A stretch of DNA of 64,000 nt from Bin55 sp964572845 (GTDB taxonomy: Bacteria > Pseudomonadota > Gammaproteobacteria > Pseudomonadales > Azotimanducaceae): NCBI GenBank assembly GCA_964572845.1, contig CAZNFX010000005.1, positions 1 to 64,000 of the forward strand, in the 5' to 3' direction. The notes under the pieces are model-generated. The model was not told where the DNA came from and made no database searches. It saw only the letters and a program-made list of their open reading frames with translations. This document shows positions 8,689-14,793 of the stretch, in pieces (position 1 is the first letter of the stretch; every line of letters starts with the position of its first letter). Made by a program: the position numbers and the translations under genes.

Positions 8689-9165
8689 TCACTTAGAAGA
8701 CTTGATCTTGTAAAACAAGGTCCTGTCAAAGCTTCCGATATTGAAATCCTCGACCGGTGCAACAACGAACTTAACGAAAACGACAGTTCTCTTTAGCTCA
8801 CTGCGTTTAACGTATTCGTGCGCATTTTGCATTTTATCAGGTACATCTAGTAACGCTTTCTCAATCAAATCCGTTAAATCGCCTTGAGAAATGTCCCCGA
8901 GTTTAGGTTTAGTGGTAAGAAAACAAGCTGACTCAATTTCGTCAATATCTTGATACTCTCCTAGTTCCTCAAGTACTGCTATGAACCTCAATCTATACTT
9001 GCTGTGAATTTTTCGATAGATATTGTCGTCATCGGGTACAGGATCCAGTGATACATCCCAACTAATAACAAATCCATTTTCTTTAGGTACAGCCTTTTTC
9101 ACTGATACAGTTTTCTTGTCTTTTCGGTTTAGTGGCTCAAGAGTCCTCATACTTAGGCTGCCCAA
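8689..9165 (-). CDS. Hypothetical protein, passenger gene of the transposon
   Basis: A 158-aa unrecognised protein, charged and apparently soluble, with no signal peptide or TM segment. The middle reads as alternating helix and strand (YRLRFIAVLEELGEYQDIDE, about 57-76) and the end is basic (FYKIKSSK). In general character it resembles small phage or plasmid proteins, but I recognise no family. The frame opens at a TTG (9165); an ATG at 9150 (MRTLEPLNRK) is a plausible alternative and neither has a good Shine-Dalgarno. It is divergent from the transposase, about 150 bp away, in AT-rich DNA unlike the host genome. The coding call rests on length and amino-acid texture in AT-rich DNA, where long open frames are rarer by chance. 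Confidence 0.65.
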   Translation of the reverse strand: MGSLSMRTLEPLNRKDKKTVSVKKAVPKENGFVISWDVSLDPVPDDDNIYRKIHSKYRLRFIAVLEELGEYQDIDEIESACFLTTKPKLGDISQGDLTDLIEKALLDVPDKMQNAHEYVKRSELKRTVVFVKFVVAPVEDFNIGSFDRTLFYKIKSSK

Positions 9166-9249
9166 CTACAACTGAGTATTTTACCAAACTGCTCACTTGA
9201 GAAGTCGATAAAAACTTTTCATGTACATTTGGTCATTTCCATAGATACC

Positions 9250-9278
9250 TTGTGTTACCTATAGATAGATGATATAAT
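9250..9278 (+). promoter_or_regulatory. Candidate promoter for the transposase gene
   Basis: A perfect -10 box tataat (9273-9278) lies 17 bases after ttgtgt (9250-9255), a half-match to the -35 consensus. It ends 38 bases before the transposase ATG. The spacing is ideal for sigma-70; the -35 is weak. Confidence 0.5.
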
Positions 9279-9316
9279 GTAAACACACTATATCTTATTT
9301 ATTTCAGGTAACAAGA

Positions 9317-10282
9317 ATGAAAAAGCGAAAGCGAACGAATGCTCCCGGACAGTCCCACCGGCGGGGGCTAACGGTAATGGAGTTGCTGGAGATGTTCCCC
9401 GATGAACCAACTGCTACCCAGTGGTTCGAGTCGGTTCGTTGGGAACATGGCAGGTTTTGCGGAAGCTGCGGAGCTATACGGACAGGCAGGGTAAGGACTG
9501 GTAGACCGATGCCCTACTGGTGCAAAGTCTGCAAATCCTACTTCTCGGTCAGGACCGGTACACCTATGGAATCTAGCCGGATACCTCTGCGCAAGTGGGG
9601 GATAGCCATCTACCTGCTATGCACCAACTTGAAGGGAATATCCAGCTTAAGGATGCACAGGGAGATTGGCATATCTCAGAAGTCCGCATGGTTTATGGTG
9701 CATAGGATCCGGGAGGGTCTGGGATTGGAGGAAGACGATGCCCATTTCCGCGAACCTGTAGAAGTCGATGAAGCCTACATGGGTGGCAAGGAATCAAACA
9801 AGCACGCCAGCAGGAAACTGAGGAAGGGTCGTGGTAGTGTGGGGAAGACCGCGGTTGTGGGTATAAAGACTCGGAACAGTGGTCAGGTATATGCCCGCAC
9901 CGTGGAGTCAACTGATCGGGAAACATTGCACGGAATCATCAGGAAGCACGTGAGGAAAGGTGAGCGGGTGTTCACGGATGAAGCGACAGCCTACAAGAAA
10001 CTGCACGATTACAGGCACAAGAGTGTCAAGCACTCGGTGGGACAGTACGTTGATGAGATGGCTCATACGAACGGCATGGAGAGCTTCTGGTCAATGCTGA
10101 AACGTGGCTACCACGGAACCTACCACAAGATGAGCCCGAAGCACCTGGACCGATACTGCAATGAATTTGCCGGGCGCCACAATATCAGGCATTTGGATAC
10201 GATCGAGCAAATGGAAGAAGTGGTCAGACAGATGAATGGCAGGGCCTTGCCGTACGAGAAGCTGGTGGGTAAGGATTTGTAA
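9317..10282 (+). CDS. IS1595-family (ISXO2-type) DDE transposase
   Basis: A 321-aa transposase that would cut and join the terminal inverted repeats of the element carrying it. An N-terminal zinc ribbon is clear: CGSC (Cys48/51) and CKVC (Cys69/72). A helical DNA-binding stretch (LRMHREIGISQKSAW, about 111-125) follows, then the catalytic domain. VEVDEAYMGGKE gives Asp151, VFTDEATAY gives Asp221 and HTNGMESFWSMLKRGYHG gives Glu255, the DDE order of the ISXO2-like domain. The Asn252 and Lys262 context is also typical. No frameshift or stop is seen, so the enzyme looks functional. AGGT lies eight bases before the ATG. Base composition is more GC-rich than the DNA immediately on either side. Confidence 0.95.
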   Translation: MKKRKRTNAPGQSHRRGLTVMELLEMFPDEPTATQWFESVRWEHGRFCGSCGAIRTGRVRTGRPMPYWCKVCKSYFSVRTGTPMESSRIPLRKWGIAIYLLCTNLKGISSLRMHREIGISQKSAWFMVHRIREGLGLEEDDAHFREPVEVDEAYMGGKESNKHASRKLRKGRGSVGKTAVVGIKTRNSGQVYARTVESTDRETLHGIIRKHVRKGERVFTDEATAYKKLHDYRHKSVKHSVGQYVDEMAHTNGMESFWSMLKRGYHGTYHKMSPKHLDRYCNEFAGRHNIRHLDTIEQMEEVVRQMNGRALPYEKLVGKDL

Positions 10283-10356
10283 ATTGGCGTTGGCGTGCAT
10301 TTCATAGATTGTTTACAGACTGTAATATATGCACGTATTCCTACTGGATATAAAAA

Positions 10357-10929
10357 ATGACAGATGCGAAGAGAATCGAGGTAACTGATTGGACTAGAAA
10401 ATTTGCCAAGCTTGAGCAACGTGAAGTAGATCGGTTGCTAAGAATATACACAGCACACTTGGAAAAGTACATACGGAGGGATCGAATATCGCAAACTGTA
10501 CTTGAAACAGCCATTGTTCTTGCAGTTGTTAGCACAGTTACAGATGGATTTTTGGAGGACGCATTGTTCTTCAGCATACTTCACTGGAGCTCTTTAGCCT
10601 TTCTCATAGGTGACGTATTTGTAAACAAGCTGTTGAAGTATTCTGAAAAGGTAAAAGCACTAAAAGATTCTGTTGCAGGTTGCCTAGCACTTGAGAACGA
10701 CTGGAAAAACCTTATAGCGAAAATAGACAACTGGGAAATTTCAGATAAAGAAACACGGACGGAAATAGAAAAACTGTTGAGGTTCAAACTAATTTCGGTT
10801 GATAATCCTGCCGCAAACGCTACAATTCCTGTTGACAGAGAGCTGAGTGAAATCCACTCAGAAGAGTCAAACGAAGTAATGAATGAACTGGAGGAGTACT
10901 TTGAGCCAGCGAAAGAAGACAGGGCGTAG
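10357..10929 (+). CDS. Two-TM membrane protein of unknown function (transposon passenger)
   Basis: A 190-aa protein: a basic, helical N-terminus (about 1-45), two adjacent hydrophobic segments (about 46-62 and 70-89) forming a hairpin, then a long soluble charged C-terminus predicted helical (LALENDWKNLIAKIDNWE, about 110-127) ending acidic. It has no signal peptide. A short two-TM hairpin followed by a cytosolic helical domain is reminiscent of SLATT-type membrane effectors in anti-phage islands, but I cannot demonstrate homology and do not assign that name. Two tiny genes overlap its 3' end in a row (10883-11062 and 11062-11235), implying one coupled transcript. The DNA is AT-rich relative to the chromosome. 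Confidence 0.72.
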   Translation: MTDAKRIEVTDWTRKFAKLEQREVDRLLRIYTAHLEKYIRRDRISQTVLETAIVLAVVSTVTDGFLEDALFFSILHWSSLAFLIGDVFVNKLLKYSEKVKALKDSVAGCLALENDWKNLIAKIDNWEISDKETRTEIEKLLRFKLISVDNPAANATIPVDRELSEIHSEESNEVMNELEEYFEPAKEDRA

Positions 10930-11062
10930 GGTAACGGGATCACAGCAAACTAAGCTGAAGAGCGATAAAGATAAAGGAGTGAAAATAAGCAAAAAGCCAA
11001 AGAGACCTCAAGCAGATTCACATCAACAATCAAGCCAGAACAACAAAAAGGAGGACAAGTAA
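10883..11062 (+). CDS. Small basic protein, 59 aa, overlapping the two-TM gene
   Basis: The ATG at 10883 lies inside the 3' end of the two-TM gene in the +1 frame (47-bp overlap). The frame stays open for 59 codons and stops at TAA 11060-11062, sharing bases with the next ATG (TAATG). The product begins MNWRSTLSQRKKTGRR and is strongly basic and Gln/Ser-rich, with KISKKPKRPQ near residues 34-43; it looks disordered. An internal GTG at codon 34 preceded by aaagga could give a 27-aa form. A fully open frame through AT-rich DNA, with overlaps at both ends, supports a real gene, but it is short and unrecognised. Confidence 0.5.
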   Translation: MNWRSTLSQRKKTGRRVTGSQQTKLKSDKDKGVKISKKPKRPQADSHQQSSQNNKKEDK

Positions 11063-11235
11063 TGTCCAGTACAGCAGAAGAAAACAGCACAGGAACTGGT
11101 GCCATAGGGGATCTTGAGAAGTCTCAAAATCCAAGACCTAGTAATGTCGGAGAACAACAGGTATCAGAGCGACCTACCAATCCAAATCAACCTGAGCCTT
11201 CGCAACAACCAAAACCAGCGGATGATTCTTCCTGA
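11062..11235 (+). CDS. Small Pro/Gln-rich protein, 57 aa
   Basis: The start ATG 11062 overlaps the preceding TAA as TAATG and has an excellent Shine-Dalgarno, aaaggagg, ending seven bases upstream. That is the best ribosome binding site in the element and the main reason to accept so short a gene. The product begins MSSTAEENSTGTGAIGD and ends in a Pro/Gln/Asn-rich tail (PNQPEPSQQPKPADDSS). It is acidic and probably disordered, with no TM. It follows the basic 59-aa protein and the two-TM protein in a three-gene overlapping unit, so the three may form one complex or a regulated pair; this is an inference. Confidence 0.6.
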   Translation: MSSTAEENSTGTGAIGDLEKSQNPRPSNVGEQQVSERPTNPNQPEPSQQPKPADDSS

Positions 11236-11285
11236 ATTACGGTCGAAGATGGTCGAAGTATCGGTATCCGCATTCAAACGTGTTA

Positions 11286-11645
11286 CTAGGGGTCTGAATC
11301 GTTGTTATCTGCTGTTCCATTTTTGTCGACCTTGTAGAACGCAGGGTCAAGGAACGTCAGTCGCCAGCAATAAGCCACCCAAGCCCCTACAGACACTGCC
11401 TGACATATCCATCGAGTATCTCGTTTCAACACTTGAACAATCTGAGAATCTTCCGCGTACATACCACCTTGCAGGTTGCTACGGATCCAATCCTCTCCGA
11501 GCATGAACCAAACAACGGCTGAGATGTTGGTCAGAAACGGTGTTAAGAAGATCCAAGCTACTAGGAACGCAATCACTGCGTTCAATATTGCTCCAAGTTT
11601 CAGGTACTTGAGGTCGTCTGTCGTGAAGTCAGTCAGGCGACGCAT
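11286..11645 (-). CDS. Small membrane protein, 119 aa (transposon passenger)
   Basis: A 119-aa unrecognised protein with hydrophobic segments at about 17-39 (LGAILNAVIAFLVAWIFLTP), continuing weakly to 50, and about 80-95. The C-terminus is polar and acidic (NGTADNNDSDP). It begins MRRLTDFTTDDLKYLK. It starts 11 bases after the stop of the 81-aa gene upstream on the same strand, so the two form a small operon. AGGG lies about nine bases before its ATG. It could be a phage-type membrane protein, but nothing visible fixes a function. It is convergent with the small-protein unit on the plus strand. Confidence 0.62.
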   Translation of the reverse strand: MRRLTDFTTDDLKYLKLGAILNAVIAFLVAWIFLTPFLTNISAVVWFMLGEDWIRSNLQGGMYAEDSQIVQVLKRDTRWICQAVSVGAWVAYCWRLTFLDPAFYKVDKNGTADNNDSDP

Positions 11646-11656
11646 CTTGTCGAACC

Positions 11657-11902
11657 CTAGTCTTCGGGTTCGGGTTCTATAGCATCCTTCAGGTCGCTTC
11701 CAGCTGGGAACAGGTAGCCCAAATGGAGCAAGCCTTGGGCCAGTTCTAATCCTGCCTTGCGGATTATGAGACCTACGTTGTACTCCTTGGATAATTCAAG
11801 GTTCAGTTCTTCGCCTCGTCCGTAAAATCCCTTTCGGACCTTACGCATCTCCTGATAATCTAGCTCGTTCAAGTACCAATGGTTTGCGTTGTCGTCAGAC
11901 AT
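11657..11902 (-). CDS. Hypothetical 81-aa protein (transposon passenger)
   Basis: A small soluble protein beginning MSDDNANHWYLNELDYQEM with an acidic tail (EPEPED). The central part (LELSKEYNVGLIIRKAGLE, about 35-53) reads as helical. The family is not recognised. AGGAG lies eight to nine bases before the ATG, which supports the start and the gene. It is the first gene of a two-gene minus-strand unit with the 119-aa membrane protein. Its upstream region holds the nested inverted repeat at 11961-12056, which could regulate it. Confidence 0.62.
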   Translation of the reverse strand: MSDDNANHWYLNELDYQEMRKVRKGFYGRGEELNLELSKEYNVGLIIRKAGLELAQGLLHLGYLFPAGSDLKDAIEPEPED

Positions 11903-11960
11903 GGTGGGTCTCCTATCAAGTCAGTGTTGCAATCACTTTTGCCCGGTGGTGCCGGGCTGT

Positions 11961-12056
11961 TGCAAATTTCACTTGATAGTGGGAACTCTCACTTATTCGC
12001 CGAACGGCTGTTTTATTAAGTGAGCAGCCCGACTCTGTGGTCAAGCGAAATTTGCA
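11961..12056. repeat. 96-bp nested inverted-repeat structure inside the transposon
   Basis: Outer arms tgcaaatttcacttga (11961-11976) and tcaagcgaaatttgca (12041-12056) pair at 15 of 16 positions. Inside them ctcactta (11988-11995) pairs perfectly with taagtgag (12017-12024), and within that gccg-aa-cggc (11999-12008) forms a third stem. A separate hairpin gcccgg-tggtg-ccgggc lies at 11941-11957. Three concentric stems with bulges could be a folded RNA, a cruciform or a nested miniature element. I find no integron attC core motifs at its ends. It falls in the gene-free stretch 11903-12245, upstream of the 81-aa gene. Confidence 0.6.
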
Positions 12057-12083
12057 GGAAGGATGATAGCACACCTCACTAGA

Positions 12084-12223
12084 GTCAGTGCGACATTTGG
12101 ATAAATGTAAATAGACCCCTAGCAACGCATGAAAATGCGCTGTTGTTTGGGTCAGTGCGACAGTGCTACAGAATGACCTTAGCTGGTCAGCCTGAAATAA
12201 GTGAGATACAGCTCTGTCGCACT
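12084..12223. repeat. Three copies of agtgcgaca around a GAAA-loop hairpin
   Basis: gtcagtgcgaca occurs at 12084-12095 and 12151-12162, and the inverse tgtcgcact at 12215-12223. Between the first two lies cgcat-gaaa-atgcg (about 12126-12139), a perfect 5-bp stem with a GNRA-type loop. No open frame of note crosses the region. The spacing (67 and roughly 60 bp) suggests a protein-binding array or a small RNA region; the role is unknown. Confidence 0.45.
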
Positions 12224-12245
12224 TCCCATTGGTCTCTAGCGAGAC

Positions 12246-12626
12246 CTAGTCTTGTGGTTGCAGGTGTCTTGGGTTTACGCAATTTCGATTTCCGCAAGTG
12301 CGGTTGAATCGTGTTTCAGGTTCGTATTCCCACACCTTACAACCCTTGGACTCACCGTTAGCCCATAGAGCAACTCGTGCAGGCAACAGGTGCTTTGTGG
12401 TTCCGTCCCGTAATGGAACAAGTACCTGACCGTATGGCTTGCGTGAATTGGCAAATCGCCAAAGCCAGCATCCGTTGCGCTTGATGATTCGGCTGTTGAT
12501 GTACAACCGCCACTGCTTGAATGTGTAATTCCGCTTTGGCAGATTGACGGGAATGACGACTGGTTTTTCAACCTTCGTCTTCTTTCTACCGATGTGCCTG
12601 GGTTCAGTTAGTTGATTGATCTTCAT
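12246..12626 (-). CDS. HNH-like zinc-finger protein, degenerate active site
   Basis: A 126-aa protein resembling small phage HNH endonucleases. NGCWLWRF (51-58) and PYGQVLV (64-70) match the strand region before the finger, and CGNRNCVNPRHL (Cys111, Cys116, His121) matches the C-terminal HNH finger. In typical members a catalytic His stands two residues before the first Cys (as in VRHxC); here that position is Arg109 (FNRTC), so cleavage activity is doubtful. The N-terminal 35 residues are basic. The start ATG 12626 has an AGGAGGG Shine-Dalgarno inside the inverted repeat gaccctaggagggtc, which could occlude the site in RNA. It is the passenger nearest the right end. The 243 bp from 12627 to 12869 hold no gene I can support. 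Confidence 0.7.
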   Translation of the reverse strand: MKINQLTEPRHIGRKKTKVEKPVVIPVNLPKRNYTFKQWRLYINSRIIKRNGCWLWRFANSRKPYGQVLVPLRDGTTKHLLPARVALWANGESKGCKVWEYEPETRFNRTCGNRNCVNPRHLQPQD

Positions 12627-12869
12627 TACCGTGACCCTCCTAGGGTCAGTTGGTTGGTTTAAGTTCAGAAGGTCATTTACAAAACTGAATCCAGGTGCTT
12701 CCGTGCAGTTGGGGGACTTGCCACTAGGATTGTGGCTACAAGCTCTCAGCCCTACCTATGGCAGGACGTGGGCAATGAAGGTGATCTCTTAGGAATCCCT
12801 GCTAGGCACGTCCGGTTACTCTATACCCATAGGTTCCCACTGGTACCCTATACAACCCACAGCCACCCA

Positions 12870-12899
12870 CCTGTCCGTCAAGTTAAAGTTATAAATTCC
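12870..12899 (-). repeat. Right terminal inverted repeat
   Basis: Read on the minus strand it begins ggaatttataactttaactt and ends acagg, the inverse counterpart of 8464-8493 with five mismatches in 30. It abuts the right target duplication directly. Confidence 0.92.
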
Positions 12900-12907
12900 T
12901 TCTCATT
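12900..12907. repeat. Right copy of 8-bp target site duplication
   Basis: ttctcatt, an exact repeat of 8456-8463. The LLM coding sequence continues immediately with CTG CCC CAA CGT. Confidence 0.92.
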
Positions 12908-13513
12908 CTGCCCCAACGTCAAACCGCGCTTGTCGCCAAACAGACAGCGGAATTGGCTCTGTTGTCCAACAATAGGTTTCGCTTGGGGATCGGAACCGGA
13001 TGGAACGAGGTCGAGTACGAAGCGCTTGGCATTCCCTTTGAGCATCGCGGTTCACGTCAAGCTGAACAGGTGAAACTGCTTAGGGAGTTGTGGAGTGAAG
13101 ATAGCCTGCTGTTTGATGGACGGTTTCACACCGTTTCTCATGCTTCGATTTTGCCTCGCCCCAAGCAGAGAATTCCCGTTTGGTTCGGCGGTTTGGCAAA
13201 GCCGCTCTTGAAACGCTGTGCGGTGATGGGCGACGGATGGATTCCATTAGGGGTGCCGAACGAACAGTCTGCCAACGCAATCGCCACGATTCGCCAAGTG
13301 CGGGACAATCACGGATTGCCGTGGGAAGAATTTGGGATTCAGGCGCAAGCCCAATATCGTGGAGGCACGCCGGATAGATGGCGGATACACGCCAAACGTT
13401 GGAAGGATCTTGGATGTACTCACCTTGCTGTCGCAACGCACAATACAGGCAATGTGACTGTGGAAGCCCATCTGAACGCGGCACAAGAGTATTTCGACGC
13501 CGTGCGTCCGTAG
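12908..13513 (+). pseudogene. LLM class oxidoreductase, 3' part (split by the transposon)
   Basis: The remaining 201 codons plus stop of the LLM-class gene begun at 8203. It opens LPQRQTALVAKQTAELALLS and continues with the family signature RFRLGIGTGWNEVEYEALG. IPVWFGG and the C-terminal barrel strands follow, ending HLNAAQEYFDAVRP. An internal ATG at 12953 could be translated, but the product would lack the first beta-alpha units of the barrel. The frame has no stops or shifts, which agrees with a recent insertion. The neighbouring genes (PhyH-like enzyme, MFS transporter, alpha/beta hydrolase) suggest the intact gene belonged to a small-molecule catabolic region. Confidence 0.9.
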
Positions 13514-13533
13514 ACTCAAGAGAGACTAGCTAA

Positions 13534-14793
13534 TTGTCGCTAGATCAACATGACTCGCAGGAGTTCTCGAGCGGATCAAAACCAACACATGTTGCGTTTC
13601 CCGCATATTTGGCAAGTTCCAGTCTGTGGGTTTCAGCTTTAAGTCTAGAGACTTTGATGGTCACCTGGATATTTCTCGGTGTCCTAAAGGAGTCCGCAGC
13701 TGTCTATGGTGATAGCCGTGCATTGATCAGCAGCGTGCCGCTCGTAGTTCTTCTCGTTGGTGGGATTGTTGCCGATCGAGTGGAAGCACGGCTGTTCCTG
13801 ATTGCAATCGCTCTGTTGACCGCCTGCGTACCGCTGGTTCTTGGTGCTTTTCTGGAGGGCTTGACAGTCTGGCATGTCATAGCCTTCGGCATGGCTATTG
13901 CATTGCTGAACGCGATGGGTGAGCCCGCACGACAGTCCGTAATCAATCGAGTTACTCGCGCGGACATCCAACGCACCATTGCCGTGGTTGCAATCGTCCC
14001 GAGCTTGCTGAGCATGGCCAGCATGTCTGCGTTTGCGAGTCTTGAATCCTTGGGATTGATTTGGGTGCTGATTACATTGACAGCGATGTTTGCACTCTCG
14101 GGAATTGCCCTTGCTGGACTACCAAAGTTGGAACCAGCGAAGCGCGCGAATTTGGATCTTGGTGCTGGATTCAAAGCTGCAATGAAGATTCCCTTGGTAA
14201 GGGATTTGCTCGCAATGAACTTCGTTTCGGCAATTTTCAATGCTGGAGGCTATATCGTTGCGGTGCAGATCATTGCGACCAAGGTCTATGGTGGCGACCC
14301 TGCGTTTCTTGCAAAGGTCAGTCTGGTATTCCTGATTGGCAGTGTCTCATCAAACTTTCTCTTATTGCTCTTCATGCCAATCAAGCGACCCGGACAGGTG
14401 TATGTCTTGCTGCAGCTCACGCGAATGCTTCTGCTCGTATGCTTGATCCTCAATCCGGTCGAATGGATTTTCTTGGGATTGATTGGATGTTGGGGACTCA
14501 ATATGGGCGTTACGACCACATTGATGAGGAGCTGTGTTCAAGAGCTTGCTCCGGAACGACACCGAGCTCAGATCCTCGCTTTGTTGCTTTTCAGTTTCAT
14601 GCTCGCCTCCCCCATTTCGTCACTTGCACTAGGCCACCTCATTGAGTGGACAAGCCCAATGATGGGTCTTGTGCCAGGAGTTTTTCTTTCCTTGGCACTA
14701 TTTGCATGGGGTTGGAAGTTCTCAGGTGTTTGGAATTACCAATCCGATTCGGCAAAGGGCTATCGAAGCTGGGTCAGTCGACTGATTTCCTGA
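13534..14793 (+). CDS. MFS transporter
   Basis: A 419-aa inner-membrane protein with about 12 hydrophobic segments, of the MFS type related to EntS-like and other exporters. Features are SVPLVVLLVGGIVADRVEARL (cytoplasmic loop 2-3 region with the G-x-x-x-D-R pattern), NAMGEPARQSVINRVT (about 128-143) and a C-terminal half beginning near residue 215. The substrate cannot be inferred. The frame starts at TTG 13534, 20 bases after the LLM stop; no ATG precedes the first TM in frame, so a TTG start is likely. Its 3' end overlaps the convergent alpha/beta hydrolase gene by 34 bp. Co-transcription with the former LLM gene would now be disturbed by the transposon. Confidence 0.87.
   Translation: MSLDQHDSQEFSSGSKPTHVAFPAYLASSSLWVSALSLETLMVTWIFLGVLKESAAVYGDSRALISSVPLVVLLVGGIVADRVEARLFLIAIALLTACVPLVLGAFLEGLTVWHVIAFGMAIALLNAMGEPARQSVINRVTRADIQRTIAVVAIVPSLLSMASMSAFASLESLGLIWVLITLTAMFALSGIALAGLPKLEPAKRANLDLGAGFKAAMKIPLVRDLLAMNFVSAIFNAGGYIVAVQIIATKVYGGDPAFLAKVSLVFLIGSVSSNFLLLLFMPIKRPGQVYVLLQLTRMLLLVCLILNPVEWIFLGLIGCWGLNMGVTTTLMRSCVQELAPERHRAQILALLLFSFMLASPISSLALGHLIEWTSPMMGLVPGVFLSLALFAWGWKFSGVWNYQSDSAKGYRSWVSRLIS

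Larger units (their letters stand above)
8464..12899. mobile_element. IS1595-family-like transposon with passenger genes (4436 bp)
   Basis: Both boundaries are visible. An exact 8-bp duplication (ttctcatt) flanks inverted termini beginning ggaaattataaattt on the left and, inverted, ggaatttataacttt on the right. An ISXO2-type transposase lies inside at 9317-10282. The host LLM reading frame is restored if the element and one duplication copy are removed. Simple IS1595 elements are about 1-2 kb; this one adds a 158-aa protein, a two-TM protein with two overlapping small genes, an 81-aa/119-aa pair, an HNH-like protein and structured noncoding DNA. Passenger-carrying members of the family are known. 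Base composition is patchy: the left end and 10340-11230 are visibly AT-rich, unlike the transposase and right third. Good end similarity and an intact transposase suggest recent insertion. Confidence 0.92.

Noticed and set aside
8605..8796. 63-aa plus-strand frame at the left end of the transposon
   Set aside because: The ATG abuts the purine run with no proper spacing, and its 3' half lies antisense to the better-supported 158-aa gene.
10357..10929. Calling the two-TM protein a SLATT effector
   Set aside because: Only the membrane-hairpin layout is similar; no CBASS-type nucleotidyltransferase or SLOG gene is nearby and no sequence motif supports it.
11961..12056. Integron attC site
   Set aside because: Length and bulged pairing are suggestive, but the ends lack the RYYYAAC/GTTRRRY core sites and no integrase or cassette layout is present.
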